Assembly: GCA_031260845.1 (NCBI GenBank)
Contig: JAISKR010000292.1
Coordinates: forward strand, 1 to 9,241
DNA: 9,241 nt
Direction of reading: 5' to 3'
Origin: Bacteroidales bacterium
GTDB lineage: Bacteria; Bacteroidota; Bacteroidia; Bacteroidales; UBA4181
The position numbers were made by a program, and so were the translations under genes. A model generated the notes under the pieces. The model was not told the DNA's origin and did no database searches. It saw only the letters and a program-made list of their open reading frames with translations. Shown one piece after another: positions 1 through 8,648 of the stretch (within the stretch, counting starts at the first letter, position 1; every line of letters starts with the position of its first letter).

Positions 1-1917
<1,917 letters not shown>

Positions 1918-1944
1918 TTATTAACATTTTGTTATTAATTTTGC

Positions 1945-1980
1945 TTTCCCACGTTTTGCGGGGAAATCACGAATGGGAAA
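1945..1980. repeat. TTTCCC / GGGAAA hexamer cluster in divergent intergenic region
   Basis: TTTCCC at 1945-1950 is followed by its inverted copy GGGAAA at 1961-1966 and again at 1975-1980. The outermost pair extends to TTTCCCA / TGGGAAA. The cluster lies between the gyrB and nuoCD promoters, where an operator for either gene would sit. It may equally be chance in A/T-rich DNA; no regulator can be named. Confidence 0.3.
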
Positions 1981-2001
1981 ATGGTTTTTTATGTCTTTAT
2001 A

Positions 2002-2032
2002 TGTGAAATCTCAAAAAAATCATATACATTTG
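2002..2032 (+). promoter_or_regulatory. Candidate promoter of the nuoCD-H-I-J-ruvB unit
   Basis: TACATTTG at 2025-2032 fits the Bacteroidota -7 element TAnnTTTG. The -33 position is weak: only TGTG at 2002-2005, 19 bp upstream. Transcription would start near 2037-2040, giving a leader of about 20 nt to the ATG at 2061. A second TAnnTTTG match (TAATTTTG, 1936-1943) lies farther upstream without a good -33 partner and could be an alternative start. The weak -33 suggests that this promoter is either moderate or needs an activator. Confidence 0.45.
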
Positions 2033-2060
2033 CAATGTTTTTTTTAATCGTCTGTCAAAG

Positions 2061-3722
2061 ATGCCTGATACTGTCAACCCTGAAAATACGCCCATTGTCG
2101 CAACCGGATACGCGAACAAGCCGGTTGTTCTAACCGTTTCGAAAGACAAGTTTTACGAAACCGCCCGTTCTCTGCGCTATGGCGAAGAACTGCCGGATGC
2201 TGAAATCCACATTCCGGCTGAAAAATACGACTATCTGATTGACGTCGTTGGAATGGACTACGGCGACAGTTTAGGCGTGATATATTATTTATCGCCCTCT
2301 GCTCAGCCTGAAAAAGTGCTTGCTTTGAAGACAAGCACCCCCGAACGCGAACAACCGGAACTATTTTCAGTGCAAGACCTCTGGGAATCAGCGTCTGTGT
2401 ATGAACGCGAAGTTTACGATTTCTTCGGCATTCGTTTCATCAACCATCCCGATATGCGGCGCATCTTCCTTCGCGCAGACTGGAAGGGTTTCCCTTTGCG
2501 GAAAGATTACGACGCCGACCCTGCGGTGAATCCCGTCCCCCTCGAAAACGAATTGATTGCCGACATGGAACGTGTGCCGTCCGTCAGCATCAAAATGGGT
2601 GACCGCGTGGAAACCATCAGCCAATTGTTTGAAGAAGACGACTACGTGGTGAATTTCGGTCCGCAGCATCCGGCAATGCACGGTGTGCTGCATCTGCGCA
2701 TTGCGTTGAACGGCGAAATCATCAAAAAGATTGACCCTGTGTTCGGATATATCCACCGCGGCATTGAGAAAATGTGCGAAAGCGATACCTATCCGCAGAT
2801 ACTGCATCTCGCCGACCGGCTTGATTATCTGTCTGGAACGATGAACCGCCATGCAGTATGCCTTTGCTGCGAAAAAGCGCTCGAATTGGAAGTGCCGGAA
2901 CGCGCACATTATATACGTACCATTTTCGACGAACTCACCCGTATCGCATCTCACTTGTTGGGCTGGGGCTGTATGTGCATGGACATGGGTTCCATCACAG
3001 CCTTTGTTTACGGGATGCGCGACCGCGAAAAAATCATGGACGTCTTTGAAGAAACGGCGGGCGGGCGCCTGATGGCAAATTACAACGTCATCGGCGGCGT
3101 GGCGCAGGACATCCACCCGAATTTTCAGCGGCGTGTGAAAGAGATGATTCCCTACATCCGCAAAATGCTGAAAGAACATCACCTGCTGTTCACCGGCAAC
3201 CCTATTGCCCGTGGACGCATGAAGAACATCGGCTACATGAGCCGCGAACAAGCCGTTTCTCTTGGCGCTACCGGTCCAAGCGGCAGAGCGTCGGGCTGGC
3301 ACAACGACGTTCGCAAGATTGAGCCGTATGCCGCCTACGGAAAAGCGGATTTTCAAGAGGTGCTGCGAACAGAAGGGCAAACGTTCGACCGCTATATCAT
3401 CCGTTTGGATGAGATTGAGCAGTCACTGCGCATCATTGAACAGTTGATAGACAACATTCCCGAAGGCGCTTATGCCGCCAAAACCAAGGCTGTCATCCGT
3501 TTGCCGGAAGGCGAGTTCTTTCAGCGTGTGGAAAATGCCCGCGGACAATTTTGCGTACACATCACCAGCAAAGGCGACAAATCGCCTTACCGCGTGAAAT
3601 TCCGGTCGCCGTCGCTCACGTTGGTGGGCGCTTTGAAAGCGATGGCAACCGGCGCCAAAGTTGCCGACCTGATTATGATGGGTGCTTCGTTGGATGACGT
3701 AATTCCATGTATTGACAGGTAA
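2061..3722 (+). CDS. nuoCD: NADH-quinone oxidoreductase fused subunit C/D
   Basis: This is a natural fusion of the 30-kDa (NuoC) and 49-kDa (NuoD) subunits of complex I, which form the link between the peripheral arm and the quinone site on the cytoplasmic face. The NuoC part covers about residues 20-160 and carries the signature EREVYDFFGIRF (115-126), HPDMRRIFL (129-137) and DWKGFPLRKDY (140-150). The NuoD part runs from about 190 to the end: NFGPQHPAMHG (198-208), DRLDYLSGTMN (252-262), FEETAGGRLMANYNVIGG (329-346) and a C-terminal IDR. H207 and Y256 sit where the 49-kDa subunit contacts quinone. The 553-residue length fits NuoCD fusions of Bacteroidales. Oddities: many cysteines (267, 269, 270, 304, 306, 498, 550), and the usually conserved GEFG and PDIDR motifs read GQFC and PCIDR. 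It is first in its operon, with no nuoA or nuoB before it. Confidence 0.97.
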   Translation: MPDTVNPENTPIVATGYANKPVVLTVSKDKFYETARSLRYGEELPDAEIHIPAEKYDYLIDVVGMDYGDSLGVIYYLSPSAQPEKVLALKTSTPEREQPELFSVQDLWESASVYEREVYDFFGIRFINHPDMRRIFLRADWKGFPLRKDYDADPAVNPVPLENELIADMERVPSVSIKMGDRVETISQLFEEDDYVVNFGPQHPAMHGVLHLRIALNGEIIKKIDPVFGYIHRGIEKMCESDTYPQILHLADRLDYLSGTMNRHAVCLCCEKALELEVPERAHYIRTIFDELTRIASHLLGWGCMCMDMGSITAFVYGMRDREKIMDVFEETAGGRLMANYNVIGGVAQDIHPNFQRRVKEMIPYIRKMLKEHHLLFTGNPIARGRMKNIGYMSREQAVSLGATGPSGRASGWHNDVRKIEPYAAYGKADFQEVLRTEGQTFDRYIIRLDEIEQSLRIIEQLIDNIPEGAYAAKTKAVIRLPEGEFFQRVENARGQFCVHITSKGDKSPYRVKFRSPSLTLVGALKAMATGAKVADLIMMGASLDDVIPCIDR

Positions 3723-3725
3723 AAA

Positions 3726-3753
3726 ATGGTGAATGATTAATGGTTAATAATTA
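3726..3753. repeat. Imperfect 7-bp tandem repeat between nuoCD and nuoH
   Basis: Four consecutive heptamers fill most of the 36-nt gap: ATGGTGA, ATGATTA, ATGGTTA and ATAATTA. A degenerate fifth copy (ATGATAT, 3754-3760) runs into the nuoH start codon. The tract is A/T-rich, creates no strong hairpin and leaves the region around the start open. It resembles in period and composition the heptamer tract between xylA and xylE. Confidence 0.6.
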
Positions 3754-3758
3754 ATGAT

Positions 3759-4823
3759 ATGTTCAGTTTTTCGGATTTAACCCATTGGATAGACAGTTCA
3801 CTTCGGCTGTGGATGAACGATGGATGGACACTCTTCGTTGAGTTTGTCCTCATTGGGGTAATGATTTTGGTGTCTTATGCAGTATTGGCGCTTATCCTGA
3901 TATTAGTGGAGCGCAAAGTATGCGCATGGATGCAGTGCAGGTTAGGACCCAACCGCGTAGGACCTTGGGGCTTGTTCCAGACCGGCGCCGACATGATTAA
4001 GATTCTGCTCAAAGAAATCGTCAACATCAACCGCTCGGATAAATTCCTGTTCCGGCTGGCGTCGTTCATTGTTATACTCGGCTCTGTGCTTACCTTTGGC
4101 GCGTTGCCCTTTGCCAAAGGCTTGCAGGTAATAGATTTCAACATCGGAGTGTTTTACCTGCTGGCTGTGTCGTCTTTGGGCGTGGTAGGCATCCTGCTGG
4201 CAGGTTGGGCAAGCAACAGCAAATACACTATGATTGGCGCTATGCGAAGTGGCGCCCAATTGATTAGTTACGAATTGTCATGCGGGTTAGCGCTGCTTTC
4301 CATCGTTGTGTTGTCCGGAACCATGCAACTTTCGGAAATCGTGGAGCAGCAATCCGAAATGTGGTTTATCTTCAAAGGACACGTGCCTGCATTCATCGCC
4401 TTTGTCATCTACATGATAGCAGGTCATGCCGAAACCAACCGCGGTCCTTTCGACCTTCCGGAGGCGGAATCGGAACTTACAGCCGGTTATCACACCGAAT
4501 ATTCGGGCATCCAGTTCGGATTCTTTTATCTGGCGGAGTACATGAATATGTTTATCATCGCAGCCATCGCTTCCACCATGTTTTTGGGCGGATGGATGCC
4601 GTTGCACATCCCCGGGTGGGAAGGATTTAATGGCGCAATGGATTACATCCCTTCGGTAGTGTGGTTTCTGGCAAAAACGGGCTTCTGTATCTTTATGCAA
4701 TTGTGGGTACGCTGGTCGTTTCCGCGTTTGCGAATTGACCAGTTGCTTCGGCTCGAATGGAAAATACTGATGCCCGTCTGTTTGTTCAATATCTTGTTGA
4801 TGGCGCTCGTCGTAATACTTTAA
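3759..4823 (+). CDS. nuoH: NADH-quinone oxidoreductase subunit H
   Basis: NuoH is the membrane subunit that anchors the peripheral arm and forms the entrance of the quinone chamber in complex I. The 354-residue protein is strongly hydrophobic, with about eight membrane segments, for example around residues 25-50, 100-117, 131-150, 170-187, 210-222, 255-275, 300-316 and 336-354. Family signatures are the loop after the first helix, [19 protein letters not shown] (51-69), with [16 protein letters not shown] following; the acidic quinone-chamber loop [23 protein letters not shown] (starts at 228); and [18 protein letters not shown] (318-335). The GPWGLFQ variant and GYHTEYSG are of the Bacteroides type. 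The protein is slightly longer than E. coli NuoH (325 residues). Its start lies directly after a heptamer repeat, 36 nt after nuoCD, and nuoI follows after 13 nt. Confidence 0.97.
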   Translation: MFSFSDLTHWIDSSLRLWMNDGWTLFVEFVLIGVMILVSYAVLALILILVERKVCAWMQCRLGPNRVGPWGLFQTGADMIKILLKEIVNINRSDKFLFRLASFIVILGSVLTFGALPFAKGLQVIDFNIGVFYLLAVSSLGVVGILLAGWASNSKYTMIGAMRSGAQLISYELSCGLALLSIVVLSGTMQLSEIVEQQSEMWFIFKGHVPAFIAFVIYMIAGHAETNRGPFDLPEAESELTAGYHTEYSGIQFGFFYLAEYMNMFIIAAIASTMFLGGWMPLHIPGWEGFNGAMDYIPSVVWFLAKTGFCIFMQLWVRWSFPRLRIDQLLRLEWKILMPVCLFNILLMALVVIL

Positions 4824-4836
4824 TGTAAAAGCAAAA

Positions 4837-5319
4837 ATGAAGATTTTTAGATATTTTAAAGACATATTTTTAGGGATTTATCATCTGTTGCAGGGAATGT
4901 ACATCGCATTTCTCAATATGGTACGTTCGAAAATTACCGAAAAATACCCCGAAAACCGCCTGAAAAAGGTGAAAATGGAACGTTTCAGAGGCTTGCTGAC
5001 GATGCCTCACAATGCCCAAAACGAACACAAATGCACGGCTTGCGGTATTTGCGGGATAAACTGCCCCAACGGCACGATACAGGTGATAAGCAAAAAAGTG
5101 ACCGACGAAACCGGCAAGGAAAAACGAGTGCTGGACAGGTATCTCTACGACATCGGCAGTTGCACGTTTTGCGCCCTCTGCACCATCTCTTGCCCGCAGG
5201 GAGCCATCGACTGGTCGCCTGAGTTTGAGCACACCGTTTTCACACGCAGCAAGTTAGTGAAGCAACTCAACCGCGAAGGCTCATCATTGGAAGTAAAACC
5301 GAAAATAAATAATATCTGA
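4837..5319 (+). CDS. nuoI: NADH-quinone oxidoreductase subunit I (2x[4Fe-4S])
   Basis: NuoI is the ferredoxin-like subunit that passes electrons through clusters N6a and N6b toward NuoB and quinone. The 160-residue protein has two complete CxxCxxCxxxCP motifs: C66, C69, C72, C76 and C109, C112, C115, C119. Between them is a polar insert (about residues 83-108), and the N-terminal part (about 5-30) is amphipathic to hydrophobic, as expected for the helix lying on NuoH. The C-terminal tail (about 130-160) is charged and not diagnostic. The ATG at 4837 is chosen because an upstream ATG near 4824 is followed at once by a stop. Clusters appear intact, so the subunit should be functional. The nuoJ ATG follows its stop codon by one base, implying translational coupling. 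Confidence 0.96.
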   Translation: MKIFRYFKDIFLGIYHLLQGMYIAFLNMVRSKITEKYPENRLKKVKMERFRGLLTMPHNAQNEHKCTACGICGINCPNGTIQVISKKVTDETGKEKRVLDRYLYDIGSCTFCALCTISCPQGAIDWSPEFEHTVFTRSKLVKQLNREGSSLEVKPKINNI

Positions 5320-5320
5320 T

Positions 5321-5836
5321 ATGGGAGCATCAATCATTTTTTACATTTTGGCGGTCATCATCATTGTGTCGGCAATATTGGCTGTCACCTCAAAACGGAT
5401 GCTGCGGGCGGCAACTTTCCTGCTGTTTGTGCTCATTGCCACGGCAGGTTTGTATCTGCTGCTGAACTATCACTTTCTGGCGGCTGTGCAGTTGTCTGTG
5501 TATGCAGGAGGCATACTCATCCTGTTCATCTTCGCGATACTGCTCACCAGCGGCGCCAAAAACGACCGGACAGAACCGGAGGACAAACCCAAAGTGCTGT
5601 TAGGTATTCTGACTGCCGTCGGCGGATTGGTAATCACCGGAATGGCAGTGTTGAAGCACCGGTTCCTGTACAGCAACAACCCGACCATAACAGGCGACCA
5701 AGAAATCAACATGAAACTCATCGGAAACGCCCTGATGGGTACGGAAAAATATCAGTACCTGCTGCCTTTCGAGGTGTTGAGCGTATTGCTGTTAGCCTGC
5801 ATCATCGGCGGCATATTAATTGCACGAAAACGCTAA
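5321..5836 (+). CDS. nuoJ: NADH-quinone oxidoreductase subunit J
   Basis: NuoJ is a small membrane-arm subunit of complex I at the junction between the quinone module and the proton-pumping subunits. The 171-residue protein shows five predicted membrane segments (about 4-22, 29-48, 52-77, 92-112 and 147-168). The family hallmark is in the third: [20 protein letters not shown] (54-73), with the conserved Tyr-Ala-Gly at 61-63 that forms the helix break moving during catalysis. The last helix has [11 protein letters not shown] (148-158), typical of NuoJ ends. It starts one base after the nuoI stop. In most Bacteroidales nuo clusters nuoK follows directly; here ruvB follows after 13 nt and no nuoK frame exists in between. 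Confidence 0.93.
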   Translation: MGASIIFYILAVIIIVSAILAVTSKRMLRAATFLLFVLIATAGLYLLLNYHFLAAVQLSVYAGGILILFIFAILLTSGAKNDRTEPEDKPKVLLGILTAVGGLVITGMAVLKHRFLYSNNPTITGDQEINMKLIGNALMGTEKYQYLLPFEVLSVLLLACIIGGILIARKR

Positions 5837-5849
5837 AATAAATCAAATA

Positions 5850-6875
5850 ATGCCGGAAAATGACGTAGCATTTCGTACCAACAGTTGGGACAAGGAAGAC
5901 AAAGAACTTGACCAATCGCTACGACCGGCAGGTTTCGGCGAATTTAGCGGACAGCAAAAGGTGGTGGACAACCTGCGGGTGTTTGTGCAAGCCGCCAAAA
6001 TGCGCAGCGAAGCGCTTGACCATGTGTTGCTGCACGGTCCGCCGGGCTTGGGCAAAACAACGCTGGCAAACATCATCGCCAACGAATTGGGCGTAAATCT
6101 GAAATTGTCGTCGGGTCCCGTGTTGGATAAACCCGGCGACCTTGCCGGTATTCTCACCAATCTCGAAAAAAACGACGTACTGTTTATTGATGAAATCCAC
6201 CGGCTGAGTCCTGTGGTGGAAGAATATCTGTATTCGGCAATGGAAGACTATTCCATTGACATACTGATAGACAAAGGTCCCAGCGCACGTTCCATACAAC
6301 TTACGCTGAATCCTTTCACCTTAGTGGGTGCTACCACACGCTCAGGCTTGCTGACAAGTCCACTCAGGGCGCGTTTCGGCATCACCTGCCATTTGGAATA
6401 CTATAATGCCGAGATACTCACCGGTATCGTATCCCGCGCTGCCCGGATATTGGATGTTTCCATAGTTTCTGAGGCGGCTGTGGAGATTGCCTCGCGCAGT
6501 CGTGGAACACCGCGTATCGCCAACGCCCTATTGCGCAGAGTACGCGACTTTGCCCAAGTGAAAGGCGACGGAACCATTACCCTTGCAATTACCCGCTTCG
6601 CCTTAGATGCGCTGAACATTGACAAACACGGATTAGACGAAATGGATAACCGCATATTGCGCACCATCATTGAAAAGTTTCATGGCGGTCCTGTTGGGCT
6701 GTCCACCATTGCCACCGCCGTCGGCGAAGACCCGGGCACTATCGAGGAAGTATATGAGCCGTTCCTCATCAAAGAAGGCTACATCAAACGAACGCCGCGC
6801 GGACGGGAAGTAACCTCAACCGCATACACCAATCTGGGCATCAGCAAATACAAAGACCCGGAGTTTTTATTTTAA
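5850..6875 (+). CDS. ruvB: Holliday junction branch migration DNA helicase RuvB
   Basis: RuvB is the hexameric AAA+ motor that, with RuvA, drives branch migration of Holliday junctions in recombinational repair. The 341-residue product is of normal length. Visible in order: RuvB N-terminal [15 protein letters not shown] (21-35), Walker A GPPGLGKT (63-70), Walker B LFIDEIH (111-117), sensor I region GATTRSG (160-166), arginine-finger segment PLRARFG (171-177), sensor [19 protein letters not shown], and the C-terminal winged helix with [10 protein letters not shown] and [15 protein letters not shown]. The frame could extend to a TTG at 5820 inside nuoJ, but ATG 5850 gives the conserved family start and clears the nuoJ stop. 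It has no promoter of its own that I can see, so it probably relies on the nuo promoter. All catalytic motifs are intact. Confidence 0.97.
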   Translation: MPENDVAFRTNSWDKEDKELDQSLRPAGFGEFSGQQKVVDNLRVFVQAAKMRSEALDHVLLHGPPGLGKTTLANIIANELGVNLKLSSGPVLDKPGDLAGILTNLEKNDVLFIDEIHRLSPVVEEYLYSAMEDYSIDILIDKGPSARSIQLTLNPFTLVGATTRSGLLTSPLRARFGITCHLEYYNAEILTGIVSRAARILDVSIVSEAAVEIASRSRGTPRIANALLRRVRDFAQVKGDGTITLAITRFALDALNIDKHGLDEMDNRILRTIIEKFHGGPVGLSTIATAVGEDPGTIEEVYEPFLIKEGYIKRTPRGREVTSTAYTNLGISKYKDPEFLF

Positions 6876-6885
6876 AAAAGACAAT

Positions 6886-6969
6886 TATGATTCAATTGTG
6901 ATTCAATAGTGATACATGGTAAAGACCTGACAGTGTTGAAACAGTTTAGTGATACGGTTGTGATTCATT
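6886..6969. repeat. 11-bp-phased GTGATnC repeats downstream of ruvB
   Basis: Three head-to-tail 11-mers occur at 6886-6918 (TATGATTCAAT, TGTGATTCAAT, AGTGATACATG). After 29 bp, two more follow at 6948-6969 (AGTGATACGGT, TGTGATTCATT). The two variants (TGTGATTCAnT and AGTGATACnnn) appear in opposite order in the two clusters. No credible reading frame covers the 230-nt gap. An 11-bp period is close to one turn of B-DNA, so the tract could place sites on one face of the helix. It could also be the relic of a decayed repeat or gene. No function is assigned. Confidence 0.55.
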
Positions 6970-7009
6970 GTGCGTTATTGACCTCGACAACATGGTGAAA
7001 CTGGACAGT
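6914..7009 (+). repeat. Two diverged copies of an ACATGGTnAA...GACAGT segment
   Basis: ACATGGTAAAGACCTGACAGT (copy 1) at 6914-6934 resembles ACATGGTGAAACTGGACAGT at 6990-7009, with one gap and a few mismatches. Each copy lies downstream of one of the GTGATnC clusters, so the whole stretch from about 6886 to 7010 may be an old duplication of a unit of roughly 45-65 bp that has since diverged. Confidence 0.35.
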
Positions 7010-7055
7010 TACATATCTTTTTTGAAAATGCAATCCTTTTATCCTTTTTCCCATT

Positions 7056-7095
7056 AAAAAACCGAGGTATGCAAGATTCTTGCATACCTCGGTTT
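7056..7095 (-). terminator. Intrinsic terminator of xylE at the ruvB/xylE convergent junction
   Basis: A perfect inverted repeat spans 7059-7095. The left arm begins AAACCGAGGTATGCAAG and its full complement closes at GGTTT, giving a 17-bp stem with a 3-nt loop. On the minus strand the stem is followed by six T residues (complement of A 7056-7061), and it begins only about 10 nt after the xylE stop codon, which fits a strong terminator for xylE. On the plus strand the tail is only TTT before A residues, so termination of the ruvB transcript here would be weaker, although the hairpin could still act in both directions. Confidence 0.88.
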
Positions 7096-7105
7096 AAAAC
7101 TTGCA

Positions 7106-8557
7106 TTATTCCTTATTTTTCCAGAGTTTGCTCATGTCTTCCAAGGTTTTGCCTTTGGTTTCGGGTACGAGTTTCCATACAAATATGGCTGCCAGCACGC
7201 ACATTACTCCGTAAATGCCGTAAGCTACCATCGGACTAAATTCCCAAAGGGCGGGAAAAGTGGATGAAACCAAGAAATTGACTATCCACTGGAACGCAAC
7301 GGCAATGGCAACAGCCTGTCCGCGAATGGTGTTGGGGAATATTTCGGAAATCAATACCCAGCAGATAGGTCCCCATGACATCATGAAGAATGCGGCATAA
7401 ACAATCACAGAAATGACAGGGAAAAAACCGGTTATGTTGAATGTATCGCTCGCTGCAACGGCAAAAGCGCCGATAGCCATACCGATGGAACCGATGATGA
7501 GCAAGGGTTTACGCCCGAATTTATCGACCGTAGCGATGGCAACAACGGTAAATACCACGTTCACGACGCCCATGATGACCGTTTGGAACATTCCACCGCC
7601 CTCAGCGCCTGCACTCTTGAAAATGCGCGGTGCGTAATACAATACGGCATTGATACCGATAGCCTGCTGAAATACCGACAACAAAATCCCCACGATAACG
7701 ACCAACGAGCCGTAAGCAAAGATTTTTTCGGTTTTTTCTTTCGAGGTCGATTTTATCTCATCCAATATGGATTTGGCTTTGATGGCTCCGTTGATTTTTG
7801 TGAGCACTCGCAGCGCTTGCTCGTGATTGCCGGTCAACACCAAGAAACGCGGCGTTTTCGGCACAAGGAACAATAGCAATCCAAAGGCTGCCGCTACATA
7901 AGATTCAGATACAAACATCAATCGCCATCCTGTTTCGTAAGTCCATTGGTCGATAGAACCGGACATGGAGAGTTTTTCGACTTCACCAACTGTAGATTTT
8001 ACAATTTCAATACTTTGATGGTCTCCCTTGATGAAGAAATTGACGAAATAAACCACCAACATACCGAAGATGATGGCAAACTGGTTGCACGACACCAAGG
8101 TGCCTCGGATTTGCGAAGGCGCAATTTCGGCAATGTACATGGGTACAACGGCGGAAGCAAGCCCTACGCCGATACCGCCCAAAATGCGGTAAAGATTGAA
8201 CGCACACCACAGTCCGAAAGTCGGCTGTCCGTAATCAAAAAATAAAAATTCGGGATACCACGAACCCAGCGCCGACAGAAAAAATAACACAGATGCTACT
8301 CGAAGCGAGTTGCGACGTCCCAATCCATTAGCAAAAATACCGGACACGAAACTGCCTATCACGCAACCTATCAACGCGCTCGACGAGGTTATTCCGTGAA
8401 GCAGGTTGGTGTAATTGAAATCGGAAGCCTGAATAAAAAATGCTTCCAACCCGTTTTCGGCTCCTGAAATGACGGCTGTGTCGTATCCGAACAGCAAGCC
8501 GCCCAAAGTGGCAACCAAGGTAATCGGAATAATATAACTTAAATTGTAATCTCTCAT
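7106..8557 (-). CDS. xylE: D-xylose:H+ symporter, MFS sugar porter family
   Basis: XylE imports D-xylose across the cytoplasmic membrane with a proton. The 483-residue protein has the 12-helix sugar-porter layout and its signatures: LLFGYDTAVISGA (21-33), NGLGRR (77-82), PMYIAEIAPSQIRG (139-152), PKTPRFL (233-239, PESPR-like), FQQAIGIN (296-303), DKFGRKP (345-351), SEIFPNTIRG (404-413) and VPETKGKTLEDM (464-475). Residues equivalent to the xylose and proton sites of E. coli XylE are present: D26, E144, R151, Q159, Q297, Q298, N303, W400, E405, R412, Q423 and W424. The long extracytoplasmic loop at about 176-210 also fits XylE rather than arabinose or galactose porters. It follows xylA by 91 nt on the same strand, which supports xylose as substrate. 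A hairpin terminator ends the unit. Confidence 0.93.
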   Translation of the reverse strand: MRDYNLSYIIPITLVATLGGLLFGYDTAVISGAENGLEAFFIQASDFNYTNLLHGITSSSALIGCVIGSFVSGIFANGLGRRNSLRVASVLFFLSALGSWYPEFLFFDYGQPTFGLWCAFNLYRILGGIGVGLASAVVPMYIAEIAPSQIRGTLVSCNQFAIIFGMLVVYFVNFFIKGDHQSIEIVKSTVGEVEKLSMSGSIDQWTYETGWRLMFVSESYVAAAFGLLLFLVPKTPRFLVLTGNHEQALRVLTKINGAIKAKSILDEIKSTSKEKTEKIFAYGSLVVIVGILLSVFQQAIGINAVLYYAPRIFKSAGAEGGGMFQTVIMGVVNVVFTVVAIATVDKFGRKPLLIIGSIGMAIGAFAVAASDTFNITGFFPVISVIVYAAFFMMSWGPICWVLISEIFPNTIRGQAVAIAVAFQWIVNFLVSSTFPALWEFSPMVAYGIYGVMCVLAAIFVWKLVPETKGKTLEDMSKLWKNKE

Positions 8558-8573
8558 GATAGTATTAATTAAA

Positions 8574-8646
8574 AATTACGAATTACGAATTACGAGGCAA
8601 ACGATTGAAGCGTCAGCCCGTAATTCGTAATTATTAATTCGTAATT
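8574..8646. repeat. Heptanucleotide inverted repeat between xylA and xylE
   Basis: The left arm has three tandem AATTACG heptamers (8574-8594). The right arm has CGTAATT at 8619-8625 and 8626-8632, a degenerate ATTAATT at 8633-8639, and CGTAATT again at 8640-8646. The inner two heptamers on each side form a perfect 14-bp stem around a 24-nt loop; the outer copies extend it with mismatches. The element fills the xylA-xylE gap, ending two bases from the xylA stop codon. In the transcript it would form an A/U-rich hairpin without a T tract, so it looks more like a processing or stability element than a terminator. Similar A/T-rich heptamer tracts are known from intergenic DNA of Bacteroidota. 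Confidence 0.8.
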
Positions 8647-8648
8647 GA

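Noticed and set aside
2388..3380. Long open frame on the minus strand (330 codons) opposite nuoCD
   Set aside because: It lies wholly antisense to the strongly conserved NuoCD coding sequence, shows no recognisable domain and has a histidine- and phenylalanine-rich composition typical of a complement of a real gene.
4287..4865. Minus-strand open frame of 192 codons opposite nuoH
   Set aside because: Shadow of nuoH; no motif, and the plus-strand NuoH signatures are uninterrupted across the same stretch.
5820..5849. TTG at 5820 as the ruvB start
   Set aside because: It would lie within nuoJ and add ten residues not typical of RuvB; ATG at 5850 gives the usual N-terminus and length.
6886..6969. 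Repeats considered as a CRISPR array
   Set aside because: The units are 11 bp, directly abutting and degenerate; there are no spacers of uniform length and no cas genes nearby.
6992..7057. Tiny plus-strand frame starting ATGGTGAAACTG in the ruvB-xylE gap
   Set aside because: Only 21 codons, no ribosome-binding or promoter support, and it lies in repeat-derived sequence.
8574..8646. xylA-xylE hairpin considered as an intrinsic terminator or insertion-sequence end
   Set aside because: The stem is A/T-rich with no following T tract on the transcribed strand, and no transposase or target duplication is present.
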